From NCBI RefSeq assembly GCF_024623785.1, contig NZ_JANKBZ010000044.1:1-64000 (forward strand): a stretch of DNA of 64,000 nucleotides, written 5' to 3'. Both the position numbers and the translations under genes were made by a program. This DNA is from Archangium lipolyticum. GTDB lineage: Bacteria > Myxococcota > Myxococcia > Myxococcales > Myxococcaceae. The notes below the pieces were generated by a model that saw only the letters and a list, made by a program, of their open reading frames with translations, was not told the DNA's origin and searched no databases. Shown in pieces: positions 13,314 to 22,628 of the stretch (its first letter is position 1; every line of letters begins with the position of its first letter).

Positions 13314-14489
13314 ATGCAGATCCTCAAGAACAAGACGAACATCGACTTCATCGGCAAGCGCAAGCCGGCCATCTTCATCTCCACGGTGATCAACCTGATC
13401 ATCCTGGTGGGCATCGCCGTGTGGGGCTTCAACCTCGGCGTGGACTTCGCGGGCGGCACGGTGGTGGAGGTGAAGTTCGACCACTCCATCAACGCCGCGG
13501 ACGTGCGCAAGCGCGCCGAGTCGGGTGGGCTGCACGACGTGTCCGTGCAGAGCATCGGCTCGGCGGACGAGAACTCGTTCCTGCTGCGGCTGGGCGGTGT
13601 GACCCAGCTCACCGAGGAGAGCTCGGCCAAGGCCCGGGAGGCCATCCAGGCGCTGGGCCCGGTGAAGAACGTCGTCACGGACCTGGCCAACGGCATCATC
13701 AACTTCCGCTCCGAGCAGCCCATGTCCGCCGAGCAGGTCCGCAAGGCGGTGGAGGGCTCCGGCACGGGTGTGGAAGAGGTGCGCGAGCTGGGCCAGGCGC
13801 AGGCCGGTGGTTTCGACTACCAGGTCGTCGCCAGTGGCATGGCGGACCGCATCCGCAGCGCGCTGATGTCGGGCGTGGAGCAGCAGGACAAGCCGGACTT
13901 CGAGATGCGCCGCACCGAGTACGTCGGCCCGCAGGTCGGCAAGCAGCTGCGCAACCGCGCCGTCATGGCGCTGCTGTACGCCATGGTGGCCATCCTCATC
14001 TACGTGGCGTTCCGGTTCGACTTCAAGTTCGGCCCGGGCGCGCTGCTCGCCATGCTCCACGACGTGGTGATGGTGGCCGGCTTCTACCTGTTCAGCCGCG
14101 CCGAGTTCAGCCTCACCGCCATCGCCGCGCTGCTCACCATCGTGGGCTACTCGGTCAACGACACCATCGTCATCTACGACCGCATCCGCGAGGACATGGG
14201 CAAGTTCAAGGGCAAGCCGCTGGCGGAGGTCATCAACATCGCCATCAACGACACCCTGGTCCGCACCATCCTCACCTCGGGCACCACGGCCCTCTCGCTC
14301 GTGGGTCTGCTCATCTTCGGCGTGGGAGAGATCCGCGACTTCGCCTGGGCGATGCTCGTCGGCATCCTCGTGGGTACGTACTCCTCCGTGTACATCGCCA
14401 GCCCGCTCACCATCTGGCTCGATGAGCGCGCCGCCGCTCGCGAGGCCCGCCAGAAGGGTGGGGGGATGCAGCCGACCACCCCGGGATGA
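13314..14489 (+). CDS. secF: protein translocase subunit SecF
   Basis: This is a 391-residue partner of SecD with six predicted membrane helices. It has the N-terminal FNLGVDFAGGTVVEVKF motif, a periplasmic domain, and the SVNDTIVIYDRIREDM motif near residue 280. The C-terminus is basic with a Gly-rich tail. It ends the queA-tgt-yajC-secD-secF cluster, which is closed by a strong hairpin immediately downstream. Confidence 0.97.
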   Translation: MQILKNKTNIDFIGKRKPAIFISTVINLIILVGIAVWGFNLGVDFAGGTVVEVKFDHSINAADVRKRAESGGLHDVSVQSIGSADENSFLLRLGGVTQLTEESSAKAREAIQALGPVKNVVTDLANGIINFRSEQPMSAEQVRKAVEGSGTGVEEVRELGQAQAGGFDYQVVASGMADRIRSALMSGVEQQDKPDFEMRRTEYVGPQVGKQLRNRAVMALLYAMVAILIYVAFRFDFKFGPGALLAMLHDVVMVAGFYLFSRAEFSLTAIAALLTIVGYSVNDTIVIYDRIREDMGKFKGKPLAEVINIAINDTLVRTILTSGTTALSLVGLLIFGVGEIRDFAWAMLVGILVGTYSSVYIASPLTIWLDERAAAREARQKGGGMQPTTPG

Positions 14490-14509
14490 GGGGCGGCTGA
14501 ATGCGCACG

Positions 14510-14552
14510 GAAGGCCCTCGTGCTCCGCGTCACCGCGGGGTCGAGGGCCTTC
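14510..14552. terminator. bidirectional terminator hairpin after secF
   Basis: GAAGGCCCTCG at 14510-14520 pairs perfectly with CGAGGGCCTTC at 14542-14552, followed by a short GT-rich stretch. It lies between secF and the convergent outer-membrane protein gene and could stop transcription from both sides. Confidence 0.75.
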
Positions 14553-14572
14553 GGTGTTTCAGGGGGACGGTG

Positions 14573-15172
14573 TCAGAAGCGGCCACCCACCGTGAGGCTG
14601 GCGTCCAGCAGGCCGCCGCTCGCGTCACCCGGCACCGCCGCGTCCGCGAAGCCGTCGTCCACGAGGATCCGGTAGGTGCCCCGGATGCCCGCCGTCAGCG
14701 CTCCGGTGTTGAACTCGACACCCGCCGCCAGGGGGATCTCCTCCATCAGGTCCGACTCGTATGGACCACCCGCCTGCGCGCCCCGCGCGTAGACGTAGGA
14801 GACGCCGAGCCCACCTCCCACGAAGGGGCGGATGCGCTCCATGGGCGGCGACAGCTTCACCAGGCTGCTCGCGCCATGGCGGATGAAGGCCGGGGCCTCG
14901 GAGGCTCGGAAGCGGTCGTCCGTCACGTCGTTCTTCGAGCCGTCGTAACCCACCTCGAAGCCCAGCATCTTGAAGGGTTGGAGATTGAGGGTGACGCCCC
15001 ACGTGGGTCCCGTGGCCGTCAGTCCGCCGAGATCTCCCGTGTACCCGCCGATGCCGCCGTCCACGAAGACGTTTACATCTCCTTGCCTCGGATACCCATC
15101 CTGTGCCATCGCGGTACCGGCCACTCCCAACCCGAGCGCCAGGGCCGCCACCCGGATGCCCCTGTGTGTCAT
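14573..15172 (-). CDS. predicted outer-membrane beta-barrel protein
   Basis: This is a 199-residue protein with a signal peptide (residues 1-24, cut after AMA). It is rich in Gly and alternating hydrophobic residues, with strands such as GDVNVFVDGGIGGYTGDL, WGVTLNLQPF and a final aromatic residue (GGRF). These are features of small OmpA-like or OmpW-like barrels. An FVGGGLGVSYVYA stretch is typical of porin-family opacity proteins. The start at 15172 is chosen for the signal peptide; an in-frame ATG further up would add 17 residues. The 215 bases up to recJ hold only the divergent promoters. Ligand or function is unknown. Confidence 0.75.
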   Translation of the reverse strand: MTHRGIRVAALALGLGVAGTAMAQDGYPRQGDVNVFVDGGIGGYTGDLGGLTATGPTWGVTLNLQPFKMLGFEVGYDGSKNDVTDDRFRASEAPAFIRHGASSLVKLSPPMERIRPFVGGGLGVSYVYARGAQAGGPYESDLMEEIPLAAGVEFNTGALTAGIRGTYRILVDDGFADAAVPGDASGGLLDASLTVGGRF

Positions 15173-15388
15173 GCAGACCTCCTTGTTCGATGCCGTGCAT
15201 TTCAAGCTGTGCACCCACCGCAACGCGTGCGCCCGGAGGGCATCCGAGAAACGCTCGTCCGCCTGGTCGCCCCAGGGCCGGCGGAGCGAGCACCAGGTCG
15301 GGTTCCCACGGAGAGACTTCCGAGGTAGACTGAGGGTGGACTTCTGGCCCGGGTGCCCATGGAGGGCCTCCGAGGAGGGGTTGCGAAC

Positions 15389-17101
15389 GTGCGTTGGTTG
15401 ATGCCGGAGGTGCCCCAGGAGCAGGCCGCGTCACTGGCCGTGGAGCTCGGGCTGCATCCGCTCTCCGCGCGCGTGCTGGTGCACCGCGGGTTGCGCACGC
15501 CCGAGGCCGCCTCGGCCTTCCTGTCCGACAGGCTGGCGGATCTGCCCGATCCGTTCCGGATGAAGGGCATGGCCGCCGCCGTGGAGCGGCTCTTCCGCGC
15601 CATCCGCGAGAAGGAGAGCATCACCCTCTACGGCGACTATGACGTGGACGGGGTGTGCTCCACGTCGCTGCTGGCCCTGTTCCTCCGGGAGCTGGGCGCC
15701 CGGCCGGCCACGTACATCCCCCACCGGTTGGACGAGGGCTACGGCCTCAACCTCCAGGCGGTGGAGAAGATCGCCGCGGATGGCACCCGGGTGCTGGTGA
15801 CGCTCGACTGCGGCGTCACGTCCGTGGCGGAGATCTCGAGGGCCAGGGACCTGGGCCTGGACGTGGTGGTGGTGGATCACCACACGGTGCCGCCCACGCT
15901 GCCCCCGGCCGTGGCGGTGCTCAACCCGCACCAGCCCGGTTGCGAGTACCCCACCAAGCACCTGTGCGCCGCCGGCGTGGCCTTCAACCTCTGCATGGGG
16001 TTGCGCAAGAAGCTGCGCGAGGACGGCTGGTTCGCCACCCGCAAGGAGCCCAACCTCAAGGCGCTGTTGGACCTGGTGGCCATGGCCACGGTGGCGGACG
16101 TGGTACCCCTCACGGGCGCCAACCGCATCCTCGTTCACCACGGCCTCCAGGAGCTGTCGGCGGGCCGCCGCCACGGCGTGCGCGCTCTCAAGGAGGTCGC
16201 CGGCCTCGACGCGGACAGCCCCGTCACCGCCGGGCAGGTGGGCTTCCGGCTCGGGCCCCGCATCAACGCCGCGGGCCGGCTGCATGACGCGTCCCTGGGG
16301 TTGCAGCTGCTGTGCTCGGACTCGCTCGACGCGGCGCGCTCGCTGGCGAAGGTGCTGGACCACGCCAACGCCGAGCGGCAGGCCATCGAGAGCGGAATCC
16401 TCACCGAGGCGCTCGCCCAGGCGGCGGAGCGGGCCGATCAGGCGAGGGGCTTCGTCCTCTACGCGGACGGCTGGCACCCGGGCGTCATCGGCATCGTCGC
16501 CTCGCGCGTGGTGGAGCGCTATCACCGGCCCACGGTCATGGTGGGCGTGAAGGACGGGGTGGGGAAGGGCTCGGCGCGCAGCATCGAGGGCTTCCACCTG
16601 TACGACGCGCTCAGCGGGTGCGCGGACATGCTGGCCCGCTTTGGTGGGCACAAGCACGCCGCCGGCCTCACCGTGGAGGCGAAGCACCTGCCCGCCTTCC
16701 GCGAGGCCTTCGAGCGCATCGCCAGACAGCGGCTGACGCCGGAGGACCTGATTCCGCGCTGCAAGGTGGACGCGGTGGTGGGCGTGCGCGAGCTGGACGA
16801 GCCGGCGGTGGAGGCCTTGCAGAAGCTCGGGCCCTTCGGACAGGGCAACCCCGAGCCGGTGCTGGTGCTGCGCCACCAGGTGGCCCGCCCGCGCGTGCTA
16901 CCGCACAAGTCCGGGGGTGCTGGCCACCTCAAGCTGGCGCTGGTGGATGCACCGGCCGTGGACGCCATTGGCTTCGGCATGGCGGACCGGCTGGCACTCA
17001 CCGAGGGGCCGGTGGATCTGGCCTTCCAGGCCAGCTTCGACACCTTCCGCGGCCAGCGCCGGCTGTCGCTCAAGCTGAAGGATCTGCGCGTCGCCGCCTG
17101 A
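15389..17101 (+). CDS. recJ: single-stranded-DNA-specific exonuclease RecJ
   Basis: RecJ digests single-stranded DNA 5' to 3' in recombination and mismatch repair. DHH-family motifs are present: GDYDVDGVCS (motif I), TLDCGVTS, VVVDHHTVP (the DHH motif), RINAAGRL, and a DHHA1 block GGHKHAAGLTV. The C-terminal OB region ends near residue 570. I choose GTG at 15389 because GAGGAGGGG lies eight bases upstream and the protein then begins with the family-like RWLMPEV; a GTG at 15353 or ATG at 15359 would add ten or so residues. A palindromic element follows four bases after the stop. Confidence 0.95.
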   Translation: MRWLMPEVPQEQAASLAVELGLHPLSARVLVHRGLRTPEAASAFLSDRLADLPDPFRMKGMAAAVERLFRAIREKESITLYGDYDVDGVCSTSLLALFLRELGARPATYIPHRLDEGYGLNLQAVEKIAADGTRVLVTLDCGVTSVAEISRARDLGLDVVVVDHHTVPPTLPPAVAVLNPHQPGCEYPTKHLCAAGVAFNLCMGLRKKLREDGWFATRKEPNLKALLDLVAMATVADVVPLTGANRILVHHGLQELSAGRRHGVRALKEVAGLDADSPVTAGQVGFRLGPRINAAGRLHDASLGLQLLCSDSLDAARSLAKVLDHANAERQAIESGILTEALAQAAERADQARGFVLYADGWHPGVIGIVASRVVERYHRPTVMVGVKDGVGKGSARSIEGFHLYDALSGCADMLARFGGHKHAAGLTVEAKHLPAFREAFERIARQRLTPEDLIPRCKVDAVVGVRELDEPAVEALQKLGPFGQGNPEPVLVLRHQVARPRVLPHKSGGAGHLKLALVDAPAVDAIGFGMADRLALTEGPVDLAFQASFDTFRGQRRLSLKLKDLRVAA

Positions 17102-17105
17102 CGCT

Positions 17106-17140
17106 CCCTCTCCCTCTGGGAGAGGGCTGGGGTGAGGGTA
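17106..17140 (+). repeat. dispersed palindromic element, copy 2
   Basis: CCCTCTCCC (17106-17114), a TCT loop and GGGAGAGGG (17118-17126) are followed by CTGGGGTGAGGGTA. It begins four bases after the recJ stop, in the same orientation as recJ. Confidence 0.85.
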
Positions 17141-17148
17141 TATGTCCC

Positions 17149-17370
17149 TCAGGCGATGCCCCAGCGAACCCGTCCCGGCGTCAGGAGCGCACCCGCCCGC
17201 GCCAGGTCGTTCATGCGGAAGCGCTCCGCCTGCCGCTCGAAGGCCGTGCGGCACCGCTCCGAGCAGAAGAAATACTTGCGCTTCTTGTACTCCGTGGACG
17301 GACGACCCTCGGGCGCCTCCAGGTGCTTGCCGCAGACAGGATCCAGGTGCCGCTTCTGAACGTCCTTCAT
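17149..17370 (-). CDS. YHS domain protein
   Basis: This is a 73-residue protein made almost entirely of a YHS domain: DPVCGK near residue 10, then a Tyr-rich YKKRKYFFCSERCRTAFE segment. The Cys residues of DPVCG and CSERC suggest metal binding (zinc or copper, as in TRASH-like domains). YHS domains occur in copper ATPases and monooxygenases, or alone as here. The ATG at 17370 is chosen because the domain begins just after it. The upstream 208 bases hold no other gene. Its role is unknown. Confidence 0.78.
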   Translation of the reverse strand: MKDVQKRHLDPVCGKHLEAPEGRPSTEYKKRKYFFCSERCRTAFERQAERFRMNDLARAGALLTPGRVRWGIA

Positions 17371-17578
17371 CCCTCGCCTCCCCACCAGACTCACCGTACC
17401 GATGCCAGAGCCCAAAGCAGCGGGCATGCCAGCGGCGAGCCTCGTGGATTCGAGGGGTTGCGGAGGGGGAAGTCCAACACTGAGGCGAAGGAGGACCCGC
17501 GAGGGGAAAAGTTTTCCGCGATCGCGGGTGGCTATTGCACCGTGGGGCAAGGCCGGTTGGACGACCCGCCCCGAGGTC

Positions 17579-18352
17579 CTAGAACGCGGTGCCGACGCTC
17601 GCGCCCAGGAAGGTGTCGTCCATGTAACCGCGGCGGAAGCGCATCAGCTCCACGCGCCAGGCCAGCCGCAGGTTGGACTCGGAGGACAGCGGGGTGCGGC
17701 CCCGCAGGCCCACGCCGTACTGGATGAGGGACTTGATGCCGTCCACCGGCGTCACCTTGCCGCCCACCTCGATCGCGGTGTGCTGCCACACGATGCCTCC
17801 GCCCACCTGCGCGTAGACGCCGTAGTCCTTGCTCTCGCCGAAGGTCAGCTCGTACGCCGGAGCGATGGAGGCGTAGTGCAGCCGCGTGTCGCCGATGACG
17901 AGCTGCGTGCCCTCGCGCACCCCGGCGTAGGTGTAGCGCACGTCGAACCAGAGCGCCTCGCGCAGCGGCTCCACGTTGAGGATGCGGCCGAACTCCCAGG
18001 TGAAGCGCCCGCCCACGGCCGGCAGGATGTCGGCGAGCTGCCCGCGCGAGCTGCTCAGCGCCATCGCGCCACCGAGCACCTCGAAGGCGATGCCCGTGTT
18101 CGGGTCGTCCAGGCCCGCCAGGGCCTTGAACTTCCCCTCCTCGCCGTCCTCCTCGGACACCCGGCGGAAGTCGTCCACCGTGTCCTCGGGCTCGGCGCGG
18201 CGGCGCGGCGGGGTGTTCACCTCTTCGGACTGCTCCTCGTCCGGGTAGGCGTAGGGCTTGTCTTCGTCATCCTGCCCGAACGCGGGCGTGGCGAGGGCGA
18301 GCCCTCCGAGGAGACAGGGCAGGAGCCAGGAGTGCGCGGCAGCGGTCTTCAT
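17579..18352 (-). CDS. secreted barrel-like protein, unknown family
   Basis: This is a 257-residue protein with a signal peptide (about 1-24, ending AFGQ). A short acidic/Arg-rich spacer (residues 25-70) leads to a region with repeated beta-strand patterns, such as GGRFTWEFGRILNVEPL, WFDVRYTYAGVREG, YGVYAQVGGGIVW and a final Phe. This suggests an outer-membrane barrel of about eight to ten strands. It overlaps the upstream metalloprotease gene by four bases (ATGA), so the two are probably translated together and may work at the same membrane. No family is recognised with confidence. Confidence 0.7.
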   Translation of the reverse strand: MKTAAAHSWLLPCLLGGLALATPAFGQDDEDKPYAYPDEEQSEEVNTPPRRRAEPEDTVDDFRRVSEEDGEEGKFKALAGLDDPNTGIAFEVLGGAMALSSSRGQLADILPAVGGRFTWEFGRILNVEPLREALWFDVRYTYAGVREGTQLVIGDTRLHYASIAPAYELTFGESKDYGVYAQVGGGIVWQHTAIEVGGKVTPVDGIKSLIQYGVGLRGRTPLSSESNLRLAWRVELMRFRRGYMDDTFLGASVGTAF

Positions 18353-19623
18353 GGGGCGATCACCGGGCAGGCGTCGGAGAGGGTGGTGCTCTGCGGGCAG
18401 GCGTCCTGTCCTTCGGAGAGCTCGGAGATGGGGATCTGCAGGTGGGTGGCGAGCCGCGTGCACACCGTCTGCTTCAGGTCGATGTTGCCGGCGGGGATGT
18501 GCTGGACGATGGCCCGGGCGGCGCGGCCCAGGGAGAAGTCCTCCTGCTTGTTCAGGGCGGCGCGGGCCAGCTGGTTGAAGCCGTACTTCAGCGGGTTGGT
18601 ATCCGAGTAGGCCGCCGCCACCGCGCGCGCCAGCACCTGCCGGTCGGCGTCCGTCCTGGAGGCCTTGACGAGCGCGCTCGCGAGGATGGTGCCCACCTGG
18701 TACTCGCGGCCGGAGAACACGGTGAAGTTGCCGTAGAACATCAGGTCGCGCAGCTCCTTGCTCATGCACCAGTTCTGCGACAGGTCGCGATCCTCCACGG
18801 GCTTGCCCTCGTAGGAGGAGTCCAGCACGCGCGTGTTGCAGCCGAAGCTCGACCTGCACGAGGCCACGTAGGCGTGGAAGTCCGCCAGGCCCTCGTCCAG
18901 CGACTTGATGACGTTGAGGCCCGGGGTGGGCGAGCCCCCGCCGATCGTCCAGGCGGCGATGGCCTCGGGGATGCCCCGGCCGTCATACACCCGGCGGCTG
19001 AAGACCAGGTGCGCGTACTCGTGCGTGAGGATGGAGGCGTTGAGGGCCAGCGGCGCCTTCTGGATGGACTCGAAGGGGAGCACCATGAAGGAGCGCGTCG
19101 GCGCGAAGAAGAGGGCGTTGTCGAGCTGCGGCTTCGTGCTCGAGTCGGCCAGGACGAACTCGGGGAAGTAGTACACCTTCGTCTGGGGCAGCTCCTCCTT
19201 CTTCACCTCGACGGTGGTGGTGAAGTAGTCCCAGGCGCGCTCGAAGTTGTAATACGTGGTGACGAGGTTCCACGTGTGGAAGTCCGCCGGCCACAGCACG
19301 CCCTTCTCGTCGGTGATGTAGTTGGCGGTGACGCGGTACCCGTCGTCCTTCACCAGCGCGCGCTCCAGCGCCTCGTCGGTGGTGGCGGCCTGGGCCTCGG
19401 GATCCCTCGAGTCCAGGCGGATGTTGGCTCCTCCCTGGAGCTTGATGACCGTGCCCTCGAGGGAGACGATGTCGGTGACCGTCTTGAGCTCCACCTCCAG
19501 GGGGGCGTACTGCCCATCACTGGAGCGCACGAGCGCACGGACCTTCACGGGCGTCTGGGTTTCCGGCGCGCACGAGACGGCGAGCGTCGCGAGCGCGGCG
19601 GCGGCTGTCAGCTTTCGGACCAT
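18349..19623 (-). CDS. predicted lipoprotein zinc metalloprotease
   Basis: This is a 424-residue protein with a lipoprotein signal (lipidated Cys at about residue 18, TLAVSC). It carries a zinc-protease signature HEYAH at 201-205 and a downstream E244 in LDEGLADFHAYV, the layout of gluzincins with HExxH plus a Glu on the next helix. Conserved Cys residues in the second half (SCRSSFGC and others) suggest disulphides. It should act in the periplasm or outside the outer membrane. The start at 19623 is chosen because AAGGG sits five bases upstream; an ATG at 19635 is possible. It is translationally coupled to the barrel-like gene downstream. The protease call rests on the motif, not on a named family. 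Confidence 0.72.
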   Translation of the reverse strand: MVRKLTAAAALATLAVSCAPETQTPVKVRALVRSSDGQYAPLEVELKTVTDIVSLEGTVIKLQGGANIRLDSRDPEAQAATTDEALERALVKDDGYRVTANYITDEKGVLWPADFHTWNLVTTYYNFERAWDYFTTTVEVKKEELPQTKVYYFPEFVLADSSTKPQLDNALFFAPTRSFMVLPFESIQKAPLALNASILTHEYAHLVFSRRVYDGRGIPEAIAAWTIGGGSPTPGLNVIKSLDEGLADFHAYVASCRSSFGCNTRVLDSSYEGKPVEDRDLSQNWCMSKELRDLMFYGNFTVFSGREYQVGTILASALVKASRTDADRQVLARAVAAAYSDTNPLKYGFNQLARAALNKQEDFSLGRAARAIVQHIPAGNIDLKQTVCTRLATHLQIPISELSEGQDACPQSTTLSDACPVIAP

Positions 19624-19773
19624 GTCGCCCTTCATACTACGGGTCCGGTGGCCATCAGAAGCCGGGGGGGCGGGTCAGGCGGCTTGCCCGGTGCCTTCTC
19701 GGATTCCTTGACGCGTCGTTTCCACGCTCTCTATGGTCCCGCCCTTCCCACTCCATCTGTAACAGGCGGTGTC

Positions 19774-21594
19774 ATGGCGGTCCCGTTCATCACCGAGGTC
19801 AAGCGTACTCATACTTGCGGGCAGCTCACCAAGGCGAACATCGGTGAGGAAGTCGTCCTCTTCGGCTGGGTGCAGAACCGGCGAGACCACGGCGGCGCGG
19901 TCTTCATCGATCTGCGAGACCGCGAGGGTCTCACGCAGGTGGTCTTCGAGCCGGACATCGCGAAGGAAGCCCACGAGCTGGCCGGCCAGCTGCGGCTCGA
20001 GTACTGCATCGGCATCAAGGGCAAGGTCGCCTCGCGCGGCGCCCAGGTGAACCCCAAGCTCAAGACGGGTGAAATCGAGATCAAGGCGTCGGATCTCACC
20101 ATCTTCAACCGCTCCGAGCCCACGCCGTTCCTCGTGGAGGACAACGTGGACACGGCGGAGGAGAAGCGCCTGGCGTACCGCTTCCTGGACCTGCGCCGCC
20201 GGCCGCTGCAGCAGACGCTGATGACGCGCTCGAAGATGAACGCGATCACCCGCTCGTACATGGTGGACAACCGCTTCCTGGAGCTCGAGACGCCCTTCAT
20301 GGGCAAGTACACGCCGGGCGGCGCGCGCAACTTCCTCGTCCCCAGCCGGCTCAACCCGGGCAAGTTCTACGCCCTGGCCGAGAGCCCCCAGCTCTACAAG
20401 CAGCTCTTCATGGTGGCGGGCTTCGACCGCTACTTCCAGATCGTCAAGTGCTTCCGCGACGAGGACCTGCGTCTGGACCGGCAGCCCGAGTTCACGCAGA
20501 TCGACGTGGAGATGAGCTTCGTCACCCAGGACGACATCTTCACCATCATCGAGGGCCTGCTCAAGCGGCTGTGGGGCGAGGTGCTGGGCATCGACATCCC
20601 CACGCCGTTCATGCGGATGAACTTCGACGAGTCCATGGAGAAGTACGGCAACGACAAGCCGGACCTGCGCTTCGGGCTGGAGCACATCGTGCTCACGGAC
20701 CTCATCCGCCAGCACGGCGCCGCGGGCGGCGTGCCGATGATCTGGGAGGCGGTGGAGCAGGGCGGCATCGTCAAGGCGATGGTGCTCCCCGCGGACAAGC
20801 CGATGAGCCGCGCGGAGAGCGACAAGCTGGAGGAGTTCGCCAAGCAGAACGGCGCCAAGGGACTGGCGCGCGCCAAGGTGGGCGAGGGCGGTGAGTGGAC
20901 GCAGTCGCCCCTGTCCAAGACGATCTCCCCGGCGCTGCGCCAGGCCATCAACCAGGCGTGCAACGCGAAGACGGGCGACCTCCTCGTGTTCCAGTTCGGC
21001 CGCGAGTCGCTGGTGCACACGGTGATGGCCAACCTGCGCGTGCACGTGGCCAAGAAGCTCGGGCTCATCCCCGAGTACGGCAGTGGCGGCGTGTGGAAGT
21101 TCCTCTGGGTCGTCAACCCGCCCCTCTTCGAGTACGACGAGGAGACCAAGACGTGGGCGGCCGCGCACCACGCCTTCACCCGGCCGCACGACGAGGACGT
21201 GCAGTACCTGCTCACGGATCCGGGCCGCGTGAAGTGCCACCGCTACGACGTGGTGCTCAACGGCTTCGAGATCGGCGGCGGCTCCATCCGCCTGCACGAC
21301 CCGAAGGTCCAGGCCGAGGTGTTCAAGGCCCTGGGCATCTCGGACGAGGAGGCGAAGACGAAGTTCGGCTTCCTGCTGGACGCGCTCAAGTTCGGCGCCC
21401 CGCCGCACGGTGGCATCGCGCTGGGCATGGACCGGCTGGTGATGCTGCTGACCGGCGCCGAGTCCCTGCGTGACGTCATCCCGTTCCCCAAGACGAAGAC
21501 GGGCACGGACCTGATGACGGGCGCGCCGGGTGACGTGGACGACAGGCAGCTGCGCGAAGTCCACGTGCGCCCCGTGCCGCTGCCGCAGAAGTAG
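19774..21594 (+). CDS. aspS: aspartyl-tRNA synthetase
   Basis: This 606-residue class II synthetase has an N-terminal OB fold (VVLFGWVQNRRDHGGAVFIDLRD), class II motif 2 (FRDEDLRLDRQPEFTQIDVEM), the bacterial GAD insertion and motif 3 (GIALGMDRLVMLL). The size is typical of the bacterial form. Whether it is discriminating (Asp only) or also charges tRNA-Asn cannot be told by eye; no gatCAB is in the window. The ATG at 19774 is chosen because the OB fold follows directly. It lies 20 bases upstream of a lipid-kinase-family gene. Confidence 0.97.
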   Translation: MAVPFITEVKRTHTCGQLTKANIGEEVVLFGWVQNRRDHGGAVFIDLRDREGLTQVVFEPDIAKEAHELAGQLRLEYCIGIKGKVASRGAQVNPKLKTGEIEIKASDLTIFNRSEPTPFLVEDNVDTAEEKRLAYRFLDLRRRPLQQTLMTRSKMNAITRSYMVDNRFLELETPFMGKYTPGGARNFLVPSRLNPGKFYALAESPQLYKQLFMVAGFDRYFQIVKCFRDEDLRLDRQPEFTQIDVEMSFVTQDDIFTIIEGLLKRLWGEVLGIDIPTPFMRMNFDESMEKYGNDKPDLRFGLEHIVLTDLIRQHGAAGGVPMIWEAVEQGGIVKAMVLPADKPMSRAESDKLEEFAKQNGAKGLARAKVGEGGEWTQSPLSKTISPALRQAINQACNAKTGDLLVFQFGRESLVHTVMANLRVHVAKKLGLIPEYGSGGVWKFLWVVNPPLFEYDEETKTWAAAHHAFTRPHDEDVQYLLTDPGRVKCHRYDVVLNGFEIGGGSIRLHDPKVQAEVFKALGISDEEAKTKFGFLLDALKFGAPPHGGIALGMDRLVMLLTGAESLRDVIPFPKTKTGTDLMTGAPGDVDDRQLREVHVRPVPLPQK

Positions 21595-21614
21595 GCCAGG
21601 AGGGACTCCAGACG

Positions 21615-22532
21615 ATGAAGACGTTCCTCGTGGTGAACCCGCGCAGTGCCGGAGGTCAGACGGGCAAGCGATGGGCCGAGATCTCTGGCCAGGTGACCCG
21701 GGCGATCGGCGACTTCGGCTTCGGGTTCACCGAGAGCGCCATGGATGCGACGCGGCTGACGCGCCAGGCGCTCTTGGATGGCTATGAGTGCGTCGCCGCG
21801 GTGGGCGGGGACGGCACCGTCAACGAGGTCGTCAACGGCTTCTTCGCCGACGGCAAGGCCATCAACCCCCAGGCCGCCCTGGGGCTCATCCCCCGGGGCA
21901 CCGGCGGTGACTTCCGGCGCGCCTTCGGGTGGGACCTGGAGCTGGACTCGGCCCTGGCGCGGCTGCGCACCGACAAGACCGAGCCCTTCGACGTGGGGCT
22001 CGCCGAGTACGTCAACCACCAGGGGCAGAAGGAGTCGCGCTACTTCGCCAACATTGCCTCCTTCGGCGTGAGCGCGGAGGTGGCCCACGAGGTCAACATC
22101 GGCAGCAAGGCGCTCGGCGGCAACCTGAGCTTCGTCTGGGGCACGGTCAAGACGATGGCGAAGTACAAGGACCGCCGCGTGCGTCTGCGCGTGGACGGCG
22201 GCGAGCCCGAGGAGCTGGGCATCACCGTCGTCGCCGTGTCCAACGGGCGCTACTTCGGCAGTGGCATGTGCGTGGCGCCCAAGGCCGTCACCCATGATGG
22301 GCTCTTCGAGCTCACCATCTGGCGCGACTACGGCGTGCACGACTTCGTCATCAAGTCCAAGGGCGTCTACAACGGTGAGCACATCACCTGGAACAAGACG
22401 CGCTACCTCCAGTGCCGCACCCTCGAGGCCGAGAGCGATCAGGACGTCCTCCTGGAGATGGATGGCGAGGTGCCCGGCAAGCTGCCCTGCCGCATCTCCA
22501 TCCTTCCCAGCGCCATCCGCTTGAAGGTGTAG
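21615..22532 (+). CDS. diacylglycerol kinase family lipid kinase
   Basis: This is a 305-residue protein of the DagK/YegS/BmrU family. The N-terminal VVNPRSAGG and VGGDGTVNEVVNGF motifs bind nucleotide, and GLIPRGTGGDFRRAFG follows. The C-terminal beta sandwich includes the VAVSNGRYFGSGMCVAPKA block. It likely phosphorylates a lipid such as diacylglycerol or a long-chain base at the inner membrane; the exact lipid is not shown. It probably shares a transcript with aspS and is followed by a strong terminator. Confidence 0.9.
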   Translation: MKTFLVVNPRSAGGQTGKRWAEISGQVTRAIGDFGFGFTESAMDATRLTRQALLDGYECVAAVGGDGTVNEVVNGFFADGKAINPQAALGLIPRGTGGDFRRAFGWDLELDSALARLRTDKTEPFDVGLAEYVNHQGQKESRYFANIASFGVSAEVAHEVNIGSKALGGNLSFVWGTVKTMAKYKDRRVRLRVDGGEPEELGITVVAVSNGRYFGSGMCVAPKAVTHDGLFELTIWRDYGVHDFVIKSKGVYNGEHITWNKTRYLQCRTLEAESDQDVLLEMDGEVPGKLPCRISILPSAIRLKV

Positions 22533-22559
22533 CCCGCTCCGTCCACCTCCGTGGACCCA

Positions 22560-22601
22560 GGCCGCCTGTCTCCTCGTGGGGCAGGCGGCCTTCTTTTTTC
22601 C
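22560..22601 (+). terminator. intrinsic terminator after the lipid kinase gene
   Basis: GGCCGCCTG at 22560-22568 pairs with CAGGCGGCC at 22582-22590 and is followed by TTCTTTTTTCC. A GC-rich stem plus a T run is the best intrinsic terminator in the window. Confidence 0.88.
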
Positions 22602-22628
22602 GCGACTCGACCTTGGAAGTTATGCTGT

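Noticed and set aside
11094-14060. 988-codon minus-strand frame opposite yajC-secD-secF
   Set aside because: It is His/Arg-rich with no motifs and lies opposite three certain genes, so it is a shadow.
18442-19773. Upstream in-frame extension of aspS
   Set aside because: It would overlap the whole metalloprotease gene and its sequence is non-coding in character. The OB fold starts at 19774.
19675-21564. 629-codon minus-strand frame opposite aspS
   Set aside because: It is a compositional shadow of aspS with no motif.
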